Positions 10,421-41,000 of a stretch of DNA of 64,000 nt are shown here, in pieces (position 1 is the first letter of the stretch; each line of letters starts with the position of its first letter). A model generated the notes under the pieces. The model saw nothing but the letters and a program-made list of their open reading frames with translations. It was not told the DNA's origin and did no database searches. Source of the DNA: Acanthochlamys bracteata (Eukaryota > Streptophyta > Magnoliopsida > Pandanales > Velloziaceae). The translations under genes and the position numbers were made by a program. The stretch lies in contig CM034138.1 of assembly GCA_019914995.1 (NCBI GenBank), positions 6,516,535-6,580,534 of the forward strand, written 5' to 3'.

Positions 10421-11845
10421 TGGACTGCGATCACTCCCTCTCACTCTTTCTCGCTCTCTGTGTCCTTTTCTATTTTTCGTCCCCGTCGGATGTTGCTTTG
10501 AACTGCTGACTCAAATTCTTATATTGTAACAAATTAAAACATATCTCCAGTCCTTACCCTAAAAAGAGTTCGCTTCTTTCACCGCTGCCGACGACTCTTT
10601 ACCTATTTTCTTGCCATTCAACATCGAACCTTGTTAAGTTTAGGGTTTTTTTTTGCAAATTAATTTGTCCCCATAATTCGATTCAATTCGATTTGTATTA
10701 ATATGATTTGTCGGGAGTAAGATTCTCAATCTCTCTCATTGATTGATTGTTTGATTTTCTTTCTCGTCTACTTTTACTGGTCGCTCATCTCATTCTTCAT
10801 TACAGTTACAATTGTAGTAAGAAACGGAATTTCTACGTTGAGTTGGATACCTTTGGCTCCCATTTTTGCTGAAAATTTTTGGTCCTTACCCTAGAAAGAG
10901 TTCGCTTCCTTCACCGACGCCGACGACTCTCTACCTTTTCCTGCCATTCAACATCGAACCTTGTCAAGTTTAGGATTTTTTTGCAAATTAATTTGTCCCC
11001 ATAATTCAATTCAATTCAATTTGTATTAATATGATTTGTCGGGAGTAAGATTCTCAATCTCTCTCATTGATTGATTGTTTGATTTTCTTTCTTGTCTACT
11101 TCTATTGTTCGTTCATCTCACTCTTCATTTCAGTTACAATTGTTGTAAGAAACCGAGTTTCTACGTTTAGTTGGATATCTTTGGCTCCCATTTTTGCTGA
11201 AAGTTTTTGTACTATTTATCCTTGTTTAAATAATAGATAGGAATGCACTTTGAAAATTTGTCCAATGTGTCATGAAACTACTTGTAGAATAGGGAAGGAA
11301 ATAATGTATTAGATGTTATAGTTGTTATATTTATTTAATTAAGAATTGTGTCATACGGTGACTGGATTTACTAGTTTGGAGAAAGGTTATCGAGTTTATC
11401 TTTCTAGTGACATCGAATCAAATGTTTTTGAAGCCTACGGATTTCAATAATTTCATCTAAAATGATATGAGATGCATCTAAGGCAACAAAGAGTTCCTTT
11501 ATTTGATATATGATTTTCTTAGGTAGTTATGTATGTTCTTGGCTTGTTCATTCTTGGATTAGTTGTCTGCACTAGGTGAGTTGATGATTTTGAAATGTCT
11601 TTGGAAGATCTTCTGTAAAAATTTTAGTAATAATAACTTATTCACAGCAATTTGTTCTTTTCTTTCTTCAGAATACCATGCAACCAAATTGAGAGATTCA
11701 CCACACATATTAAAGTACAACTGCCCATTAAGATGTAACTAATCGCCTCTTGATGTAGAGGGCTATACAAGCAATGAGATCCCATGATTTTTTTTTAAAA
11801 ACTCATTTTTATGCTTAATTTCGCAGCTAATGGTTTATATTTTGC
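10421..11845 (-). repeat. Large inverted repeat, right arm
   Basis: Inverted counterpart of 9121-10213. It is longer mainly because it contains a ~330-bp tandem duplication (10551-10880 and 10883-11206). It starts with CT-rich sequence (ctccctctcactctttctcg) resembling a plant transcript leader, so it may contain the promoter and 5' untranslated region of SMC5. The loop between the arms is about 10214-10420. Confidence 0.9.
10551..11206 (+). repeat. Tandem duplication inside the right inverted-repeat arm
   Basis: Two consecutive ~330-bp copies each begin tccttaccct(a)aaaagag and run through tgccattcaacatcgaacct, ttgtcgggagtaagattctc and ggctcccatttttgctgaaa. The copies start at 10551 and 10883. 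The left arm has a single equivalent, so this duplication arose after the inverted duplication. Confidence 0.88.
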
Positions 11846-12088
11846 ATCTTTTTGAGCCTCTAGCATATAGAAACAACTGATGGGAGATTGAACTTGCCAC
11901 CTGCAGTAGGAAACAACCTCGCCCTGTTTTAGTGCTATGGGCCATTTTCTAAGACTCTTTGGAAAAGCAACAAACTCAATCTTCTTCTTTCCATTTGATT
12001 TGAGTAGCTTTAGTTCAATAAAGCATTCCAAGAGTGTTTCAGCTTATTTCTTTTTCACAATTTTTGTGTTGTGGTCGTGTCTGTTCAG

Positions 12089-31313
<19,225 letters not shown>

Positions 31314-31478
31314 GCCTGTATTGTAGTATGAAATAGCAGAGGAACCAACCTTAGTATCATGTAGATTTGTGATATTTGTCTGTATAGTAGTATAATAGCA
31401 GGGACCAACCTGAGTATCATTGAGTTGTAGTGTAAATATGTATCTTCACCTGAACTCGGGTTCTGTGCATGTTGTGTT

Positions 31479-31700
31479 CACTACTACAAATCGAACCTTT
31501 ACCACATGAGCAAAACTGTTGGTATTTAGTCGGACAACTGGTCGTTAAATGACTAACCTACTGAGCTAGTGATTCAGTCGGTAAATTGGATCAATTTATT
31601 GACTGAATAAAGACGCTAAATTATCAATTAAATTACCGACTGAAATGACAGTCAGTAAAGTGCGGACTATCTCCTCAGTTGCTTAATGGTAAAGTATTGA
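31479..31700 (+). mobile_element. CACTA-like transposon end with subterminal repeats
   Basis: Begins CACTACTACAAATCG and is followed by several related short motifs on both strands (gtcggtaaatt, attaccgactgaa, gtcagtaaagt). A CACTA start plus clustered subterminal repeats is the structure of En/Spm-type ends. The far end and the target duplication were not found, so it may be a truncated or non-autonomous copy. Confidence 0.5.
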
Positions 31701-33024
31701 TTGAAACTTGTTGCGCGTTTCTGCAATTGTTTTTTGCCCGCTTAAATGGTTTAGATAAGGGCTTGTCGCAAGTCATCGAATTTTAATTCCCTTCTTCAAA
31801 TTTCTACTTGGGCTATTTTATCTGTTTTAATTATTATTTTGAATTTTAAATTTTATTTTAATTGATACATATATTAAATTTTACGTTACGTGTTCAGTTA
31901 TTATTTTGATTCTATTTTTATCTACGAAACTTACATTTGCAATTGTTGTGTAATGGTTCAGATAAGTTTGATCCTAGTCTAATTTTTTTTTTTTTTTTAC
32001 CAAAATGAAAAACAAAGGCAAGGTCGTGAATTTCTGTTGCTCGTCTTTTGAAAAAAACAAATTAATTTTGATATTTTAATATGTTACGGAATATTTAATA
32101 TTATGAATTTGTAGGATGTAATTTTATGACCGATATGATCATGAGAACCAAATTTGCCAAACCAACTAATTTTATTCTTTATAGACTTCATCCTTTGATA
32201 TTAAAAGTGCACTCAAAATTTCCAATCAAGGGATATCTATTAAAATGTAGAAAACTAAATTTCAAGCATTGATTTTGCAATCACCCCCTAAACCAAATAG
32301 AAATCTTATACTATAAATTATATATATATAATTATATATAACACCAATTATTATGTGGGTTTTTTTATTAAATAACTCTCCTTTCTTCTCTTTTTGTGTT
32401 TCTAATTCTCCTTTTTAATTTTTAAGTTTTTCTAATTCGTTTTTTATGAGAAAGTTAAAAATATTTTTCATTCAATTTTTAATCCTAAGCTGGACTCTCT
32501 ATAAAACTCGAAATTGATTTTTATTCAATCTTGTAGTATGATTTTGATCATTCGTGAAAGATTTCCATCAAGTATTGATCCAAAAAATACTATCAATCTC
32601 TATCTACATGTCTTGAAAAATAATTTAATGCTAAATGAATCTCAAATATATTAGATATTTACTAGAGAAAGTTGTTAAAAATGCATAGAAAATTCTGAAA
32701 AAATACGCTCAAGGTCGCACTTGATCGCACAACTTTAATTTATAATAAATATCATTAAATCATTCAAACTATACTATATTCTAACTTGTAAGGATACTGA
32801 TATTTCATTTAAGAGGCTGAGTTGAAGTCTGAGTAAGAGAATTTATTTTGAGACTTTTAAAATCTAATTTAGATAGTGGCTAATGTGAATCTATACTGCT
32901 GAACTCAAGTAAGACAAGTGCTGTTTAGCAAGTGCGACCGTGTGCTGGGACCCATAGAGTAGCTATGGTTGTAAGTGTCGCACTTGGGTACAACATATTT
33001 CACGATACAAATAGACGTTTGAGA

Positions 33025-33245
33025 TTGTTTATGAAATGAAATTTTTTTAAAATAGAAAGTATTTTTATTTTTTTTAAAAACGAGCTCTATATTTTTTCTT
33101 TTTAAAAAAATAAAAAATATACAATAAAAAGATCTCACTATGTAGAATTTTTTTACACTTTTTAAATTTTTAAATAAAATTTTTATGTATTTATAAAATG
33201 TGTATTAAAAAATATAAAATAAAAAATTGAAAAGTTATTTTTTGG
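33025..33245 (-). mobile_element. AT-rich MITE-like repeat, family member B
   Basis: The reverse strand carries the family core tagtgagatctttttattg, then gagctcgtttttaaaaaaa and tttcatttcataaac. It aligns well by eye with 36645-36880. Confidence 0.6.
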
Positions 33246-34584
33246 CAATTATTGGGATGTAGTGCGATTAATGCCACTGCGTGACCAGTGCAGGACAAAT
33301 CTCTTAGATGAGATATTACTATTCTTACCAATTTGATTACCAACATAATTTCAAAAAACTTCATAATGTCTATTATAGATAAACTTGTATGACTGTATGT
33401 GAGTGTGACCTTGAGTGTATTTTATTAAATTTTCTATATATTTTTATCAACTTTTTCTAGCAAATTTGTACTATATTTGAGCTCCATTTGATGTTTATTT
33501 TTTTTCAAAATATAGGCATACACATTCATAATATCTTTCGAAATCATTCACGAATGCACTTAGAATCACGCTATAAGGTTAAATAAAAGTCAATTTTGAG
33601 TTTTAGAGAGAATCCATCTTAGATGAGAAACTGAATGGAGGGTACTTTCATCATTGCTCATAAAAAAAAAAGTTAGAAAAATTTAAATTGAGATAAGTTG
33701 CAATTTGTAAAAGAGGATAACACCAATTATGTATTTACAAATTACTAATCTATTGAGGCTAAAAAACATATGCAATCCCTAACCCTTTCGGATAGTTTCC
33801 TCGTGGCCCCTAACTCTTCCAAAGTCTACTGCGTAATTTACATTAACCAAAACCCTTTCTGATCAATGCAATTTTTTCTTTACTTTCCTATTTTCTTTCA
33901 TTTGATCCTAATGATCTCTGAACTTTCTGAATCCTTTGAATGCAAAAATGAACTAAGATGTATTACAATTACCAAATATTTCTTAACTTATCCTCTATAA
34001 ATGTTCTGCTCTTTGTTACCAGGTTAGTGAATTGAAATTGACAGTTTTAAATTGCTGAAATAGTTCGACGTGCCAAATTCGCCGCTAGAGTAAACTGTGA
34101 GTGAAAAGAGAAGGCAAAAAAGATGACTTGCACGATTTTAACAAGATGAACTTTTAATCTGTTATAGATCAGATAATTTAGGCATAACTAAAACAGTGCA
34201 ACTCTGGCAAATGCATAATGAAAATACCAAGAGCATGCCTTGAATCTTACAAACGCATAGAGACTATAAGAGAATGACGCAATATAACCACCTCGATCTA
34301 GAGCCTTCATGTGGAGAAAGCCAAAGTTAGAATTTCATGGATGACCACTGCAGAGATCGAACTTGATAAAGGAGACAACAACACACTCTACTTCATGCAA
34401 GATTGCCCAAGGCTGCCAATGAAGTTTTCGGTCTCCCCACATTGTGGCTCTTTACCTACTGAAATAGAAGAGAAGTAGTTATGAACTAGTTTAACTAGAC
34501 CTAACGCAAGATGCATGTAAGCTAATGCCATAACATCTATGTTTGGTACGCTATTATATCTGCCATATAAGGGAAGCCATCAGC

Positions 34585-35163
34585 TGCCGGAGGCAATCGT
34601 AAACGTAGTGCCCTGCACAGCTTGCCTGCTGTGAGGCCTAAGGCTAGGTAAAATCTGCCAAGCCACGAGACCATGGCCTAGGAATAAGTTCGTGAGATCA
34701 TATCCTCCCTAAGCACGCAGCATCTTTTGCATAGGCACGCCGTGCCAAATAACTGAGCCCATTGCCTAGACATGGATGCTCGTGAGGGCATCTACTCATG
34801 CATACTTGCCTGATTAAGAAATCTTGCCACAGCACGTCCCGTGAGCCCTAAGGCTATGGCGTACCGGCCTCAACGAGACCTATACTATAGCACAGATTGT
34901 AAACCTTGTCCTTGCCCAAAACAGTTCAGGGGAGCATCTGCCACAACACTTACCCGTAAGGTTATCTGCTTAGGAAAGCCAACGCATGGGCTTGATTTTC
35001 TCCCATTGTTCTTGGCAATGCCTGTCTTCTCCAAGAAACTGCACTGAGGTTCTCCCAAGAGGGCTCCAAGGGTTGCGGATAGAAGTAGGCAATAGCCGCT
35101 TGCTCCTCCTACAACATTTGCATTGTCGAGCCAGCTCTTAGAAGCTCTGGCTTTGATATCCAT
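34585..35163. mobile_element. GC-richer block, possible retrotransposon internal fragment
   Basis: This block stands out from its AT-rich surroundings and contains reiterated phrases such as ccctaaggct, gcctaaggct and cacgccgtgcc. Its right edge, read on the reverse strand, is tggatatcaaagccagagct, one or two bases off the initiator-tRNA primer-binding site used by many plant LTR retrotransposons. The next sequence outward begins TGTGGCTATA, as an LTR edge should. I found no matching second LTR and no gag or pol motif, so this is a tentative call of a reverse-orientation, non-coding remnant. Confidence 0.35.
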
Positions 35164-36644
35164 GTGGCTATATCATATACACCAAGGTATTATAAAAGTA
35201 GCTTTACTGCTATTTTCAACATAATCTAATAAATAGGTTAAGTGCCACTTCTCATTTAGCCATAATTTGCTACCACCCGTTAGTATTTCAATATTAGATA
35301 ATATGTGAACCACATTTTTTATTTAATTAGGTGCCAAAGCTAAAGTATGACATAAGGTTAGAGATTGCAAATGTAATTTAGCCACTTTATCTAAGAGTAA
35401 AGCCGGCTTATCCATATGCACATCGTCAGGTATGCTCGCTTTGGCGGTGTCATTTGGCAGTGCTTATCAAAACTTTATTTTAATTTTTTATTTTCAATAA
35501 ATATTTTATAGTGTTTTAAAATTATCTTAAATTTGAAAAGTACAGATGAATTATACGTCATAAAATCTTTATATATATATATTTCTATAATTTTTTTGAA
35601 GTAAAAAAATAATCAAGCTCGTTTGACAAAACGTCTCAAAAAAATCTCTTTTTCAGAAAAGCTTCTTATTTTAAACACCCGCAAACGTTCCCGAGCTCTC
35701 TATTTTCAATCTCCCTTACCATTATTGTCCACCAAAAATAAACTCAAAAGAAGAAGAATTAATTGATAGAGCAATAATTAATAAAAATAGAAGTACTAGT
35801 GTTGAAAGAACTTGCTAATAGTAAGGCTTCAGTCCCAGAAGGCATTGCTAAATCCTTTCTTCGAGCATTTTGGGATATCATAGGAGGTGATTTCATAGTA
35901 GTAAGGTACTTCTTTTAACAGTTTTAAGATGGTTAATGTTTTGGAACCAAGATTTCAAATCTTTTCTGAGCTGGTTTGATTAACAGTCTGAGATAGTATT
36001 GCTCATTTGATAAAGAAGCATTGTAGAAGAACTCGTGTGAATTTAAGATCTTTAATGTTTTGTTGTTTTATTTTTTCTGGCAGTGGGTTGGTTGAACATT
36101 ATGTAGTATGCTCAATCCATGTAAAAAAGAGTTTTTTTTTTAGCATCATCTAGATTATAAACCAGGTTGTTATACAAAAGATTTGCACTGTAGATACCTG
36201 ACCCCCTCTCAAACAAAGTTTTTTAAGGGCTTGCATTCTTATGGCATGTTTGGGGGTTCGTTTTATGTTTAGGAGTGTTTATAAAAGAGAACTTTTTTAT
36301 AAAAATGAGCTTTTAGATATCTTATTTTATAACTATTTAAAAAATATTATATATATAATTATTCTATAATTTACAATTCGTCCATATCTTCTAAATTTTA
36401 AAAAACAATTTCTAGAAAATTGTGTATAGTTTTTTTGGAGTTGAAAGGAGCTTTTTTGGAAGTGATAAGCGCTCCGAAATGCTTTTTGGAAGTGATAAGC
36501 GTTTTGGAGGTGCGATGGCGTTTCCTCTTTCATTGAAACTTGGTTCATTTGGTGTCCGGATTGAGCTGGAGCCCGGATTCTTTCACATGTAGTGTAGTCA
36601 TGCAAAGATTATCTCACCATTTAGTGCCTCAGCTGGATTTTGAT

Positions 36645-36880
36645 AGGGCGTTTCGTAAGTTGCTTTTTAATTTTTCTTCATTTTACGTTTTTTAATATAT
36701 ATTTTATAAATATTTAAAATTTTAGAAATTGTAGAAAAATTCTACGTAATGAGATCTTTTTATTACATATTTTTATTTTTTTAAAAAATAAAAAAAATAG
36801 AGCTCGTTTTTAAAAAAAAATAAGAATACTTTTCGTTTTAAAAAAATTTCATTTCATAAACAATCCTAAACGCCCGAGTG
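36645..36880 (+). mobile_element. AT-rich MITE-like repeat, family member C
   Basis: Begins gggcgtttcgtaag and ends cataaacaatcctaaacgccc, giving short inverted ends (gggcgttt / aaacgccc). The core is taatgagatctttttattac followed by gagctcgtttttaaaaaaaa. It is the best-preserved copy by end structure. Confidence 0.65.
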
Positions 36881-37384
36881 TCACAACATTTTGCCACAAT
36901 GATTAGCTCCCACTCCCATTCCAGTATGACTACATATTGCTTCAAGTGTCGAAGGAGACATTTGGGAGTCATAAAATATGATGCTTTTCTAAAAAAAATT
37001 TTACTTAGAGCTTTTCGATAAACTAGTTTGATTTTTTTATCACAAAATAATAAAAATTATACAAATAAAAATTTAGTGACTTACAATTCATTTATACTTT
37101 TCAAATTTTTTTAAAAAGAAAAATTTTAAATATTGTAAAAGGTTAATAGGAGAAAGAAAAGTTGAAATAAAATTTTGATAAATAATGATAAGCACCGTCA
37201 AACGAAGCCTAAAATACTATGAAAAGTAGGTCCAGAATTCCAGCGAGAGGAAGATGTTGTTTTGAATTTTCATTTTGGAGCTGTTGCATCAGGAAGGAAC
37301 ATCATGGGATGTGCATGTTTTAAAAAACTAAACTTGGTGTTCTCTGTAGGAGCAGTGATTTCCAGCTTCTACTTTCTTTAATAT

Positions 37385-37600
37385 TGTTTGTATTTGAAAT
37401 AAAATTTTTTAAAATAAACTATATTTTTATTTTTTTTAAAAATAAGCTCTATTTTTTTATCTTCAAAAAAATAATAAAAATATGTAATAAAAAAATTTCA
37501 CTACGTAAAATTTTTTTACACTCTAAATTTTTAAATAAAATTTTTAAATAATTATAAAATATGTATTAAAAATCTGATTTTTTGATAAGCTAAGCCAAAC
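37385..37600 (-). mobile_element. AT-rich MITE-like repeat, family member D
   Basis: On the reverse strand it carries the core tacgtagtgaaatttttttat and the agagcttatttttaaaaaaa segment, in the same order as the other members. The left end in reverse orientation is ggactgtttggcttagctta. Confidence 0.6.
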
Positions 37601-38094
37601 AGTCCCATAATTTACAAACTGAATGGAAGGTGTCATCAATATGTGTGTAAGTTTGCCAAAAAAAGGCTCATTGTTGGTTTATGTATCTTATGCAAGTTGA
37701 TAAATTTTGAATGCAAGGGTTTGATGCGAATGGTAAATTTTCCCATGTCTGAGCATCTTACATGTGTGGATAACAGCTTCCGAAGATCTATTACAAGTTT
37801 GTCACTGCCTGCAATGCTACCATAGACCAACTTCGAGTACAACAGCATTTGCGTAATTTGTCTGACAGGGCGATATTTATCATATAGCTGCTATCCTAGA
37901 AGGTAATATGTAATGTCGTATCTTACCAGCACTAACATTTTAAACGCATAGAACTCAGACAGTGCTTCGCACCATCTTCAAACACTCTCCTCAGATTTTA
38001 GTTACATCCTAAAATTAACTAAAGGAAGTAGTTTCATACTTTCTAAAGCTTCACAAACACCTCCTCCCTTTGGGGCGGTCTGCACAGAAGCCTC

Positions 38095-41000
38095 TTAGAC
38101 GGAAGTCTCTCCAAAATCACTGCTACCTTTTGACTCAACTATGTTTACGAGAACATCCTCCTGTGAGCAATTTGCATAAAAAATCCACAAGATGAGGCAT
38201 AGTATGACACCGATGGAAATCAAACCAAGCCCAGAATTAACCATCTTAAGATTCCGCTCCAGATTGGGACAGTAGCTTGATGTGATGGAATCAAAAGTTT
38301 CTCGCACAAAATTGCAGTTTTGAAGGTTGAGCAGTAGAGGAGTGTAATGATCAAGGGCATAGCTCACATTTACAGCTGTGACAAGTTGTAAGTAAATATC
38401 TGGGGTCACCCTACCAGCAGTGATGCAAAAACCTGAATCTGAGACCATACATGTGTAATTTTGCCAAACCTGAATATACAAAACAATTAGCTGAGATACC
38501 GATTCCGAGTATATTTAAGGAAAAAGAAATTAAATAAATGCTTGCTAACTTCCTAAGAAACTTCCTCCTCTTGAGAGAATAACTGAGATAATACGTACCA
38601 CAGAAGCATTTGTTAATGACACTTCCTGAGGGTCACACTGGCGAACCAAGAGCTGAGAATCATAAGGAGAACAAAGCATCGGCATCAATGGCCCAGATTG
38701 ATTGTAGAAAGCAGTCTTTTCCTGTGATCTTGAATTTGAGTTTGCAATAGATGATACAGCAGTATTGACTACATTCACAAGTTGCCTGATAATTTCTTTG
38801 CTCTGATACAGGGTCAGGTTTGTTGTTTGCTCATTAACACAAGGAAGGATATTGCTCAGAGCTGTCTCTGCCTGAGGATGGTGGACCCATTCATCCATTG
38901 CTGTACAAGCATCTCCTATGGCACTGATAAAGCACTGAATCAGACAATGTTAAACAATATATACTGCTGCAGCAACATTCTCAAAAATCCTATCCTAGAG
39001 ATATATGCACAATTTACATATACATCAATATTCCAGAAGCAAGAAAGTAAGAATCATACAATTCTCAATGGGTAACACTGGTAAGTAAAAGAATGACAAT
39101 AGGACTTGCATTTCGGAAGACCACTAAATCTTGTGACATGGAAGAGATTAGAAAGCATATAGATACTTTGAGGGCATTTGGGTAAATGCACTTTAATTCA
39201 CCTAACTCGACCTACCAAAACAACACAATTTCAACTTGTCCTCTGCTATTCAATTGCATTCTTTATGGAAGGTAGAGTTGACCCTTCTTCTAAACAAAAA
39301 CCTAGCTAACTGAAAGAGAGTTAATCCGCCCAAACAACAGCCTTATATGTTTATAACTCAGCCTCTTTTGCACTACCTATCAATCACAAGATCATGCTAA
39401 AGAAGAACTCAATAAAACCTCTATTTGAGACCTAAAATTTCACATTTTTACATGCATCTACAAAATTACAGCAAGGAGCTACTAGGCTTGTTTGGTAGCT
39501 CTTGTTCGAAGTTGAAGTTATAAGCTAGAACAGTTTCTTATAAGCGGAAGGTTACAAGAAGCTTTTCTATATATTTGTTTAAAAAGATGTCAAAGAGCAA
39601 GTGTTATAAATGACCAAAAAATACCCAAGGTTATGAAATAATAGTAATGGTACTTTATTTTAATAGGGGTAAAAAGGTCATTACTTAGAAAAAGCAGAAG
39701 CTCAAAAAACAAGAGGATACTTTTAGATTCTTTATTTTTTTTGCCTTTTACTCAAGTAAAAGCGCCAAGTAGAAACTCTACCAAATATACCAAACTAGTT
39801 AGGATGAAGCCAAAAGTCACAAGTTGAATAAAAAAAGCTCTACCAAAATGCCTTTATGTTTCCTTACATTGTATGTAAGTTAGTCACCTCCATAGTTACC
39901 ATATTTTTCTGTATAGAAAGAATCTTTCCATCCGCGTGAGACATAAAAGATCGTATCTAATCAAGATTTATGAAAGTGCTTACTTGTTTAGAACGATAAA
40001 AACTCCACAAAGGATAAATGTCACTGCAACAAGTAGCCATCCACTGGCAATAAATCTGAAATATGCACATTTGAGAAGAGATTAAAGCGAGAGACAGTCA
40101 TGTAAGGACCCCAACAACAAAGCACACAATATTAAAAAAGCCAGAAAGATCATTAAACTCACATGTATACGGCATGTTTATACCGAAGGATTGAAAGTAC
40201 TACATAACACAACAAATGAGAGTAGTTAGAGGAAGCAGGTTTGCAAAAGCTTACTTGAATAAATAACATGAAAGAAGGGCAAGCTAAAACAGCAAAGGAG
40301 GTGATGAGTATGTATAATTGATATATAAGGAAAGAGGACAAACTTACGGAAACCAAGAATGGCCAGCAAGAGCATCACTACTGCAACAACAATCAAAACA
40401 CTCCGCCTGAGATAGGGAATGATATAATCAATATAGAGCAAGAAAATTCAATATAAAACATATAGGTAAGATTAAGATTCGATCATACACATTACTGAAG
40501 AATTGTCTTATCTTGCTAGAATTTTCAGTTGTTTTCTCTGACAATGTCCCACTAGCTTCATTAAGATTGAAGTTCAACTTATCAATTTCTTGTTGGATAT
40601 TTTGTGGCAGGTTCACTTCATCAACATTGACTGATTTCGCAAGTGCTAAAAAATCTGTCACATTTTTTAGAATCTCAACAGTGAAGTCTGACTGATTTAC
40701 AACATAAGCTACAGTGTCCAATGCCTCGTCATGGAATTCATCCTGACCAACAGAGAGAAGAATGCACCCAGTCCTGGAATAACAGAAGACAACAGTGGAA
40801 CACAAGGAGAAAGATATTAGTATAGAAGTTTTGAGCTAAAATCGTATCATACATAACATTTACATTAGCATTGAGCTGTTTTGAGACTTAAATATAAGGT
40901 GATAATGCAACAAAAGAAGCCATTTTTTAACTAGGTGGTCAGCTACATAGTTCATCCAACACCACTACGCATTTTCTTCCTATAACCCCTGTTTTAAGAA

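Larger units (their letters stand above)
31314..34580. other. SMC5 3' region and AT-rich intergenic DNA
   Basis: The first few hundred bases should hold the SMC5 3' untranslated region and polyadenylation site; I cannot fix the cleavage point. The rest contains a CACTA-like end at 31479, a MITE-like repeat at 33025-33245 and otherwise featureless AT-rich sequence. No gene is supported. Confidence 0.5.
35164..38094. other. AT-rich intergenic DNA downstream of the membrane-protein gene
   Basis: Holds two MITE-like repeats (36645-36880 and 37385-37600), a more degenerate relative at about 35455-35700, and near 37930-38094 presumably the 3' untranslated region of the reverse-strand gene that ends at 38095. 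No coding region is supported. Confidence 0.5.

Noticed and set aside
34841..35163. Overlapping open frames on both strands (68 and 92 codons) in the GC-richer block
   Set aside because: Length is explained by the higher GC content. Translations lack domains, and the 92-codon frame starts inside the putative primer-binding site.
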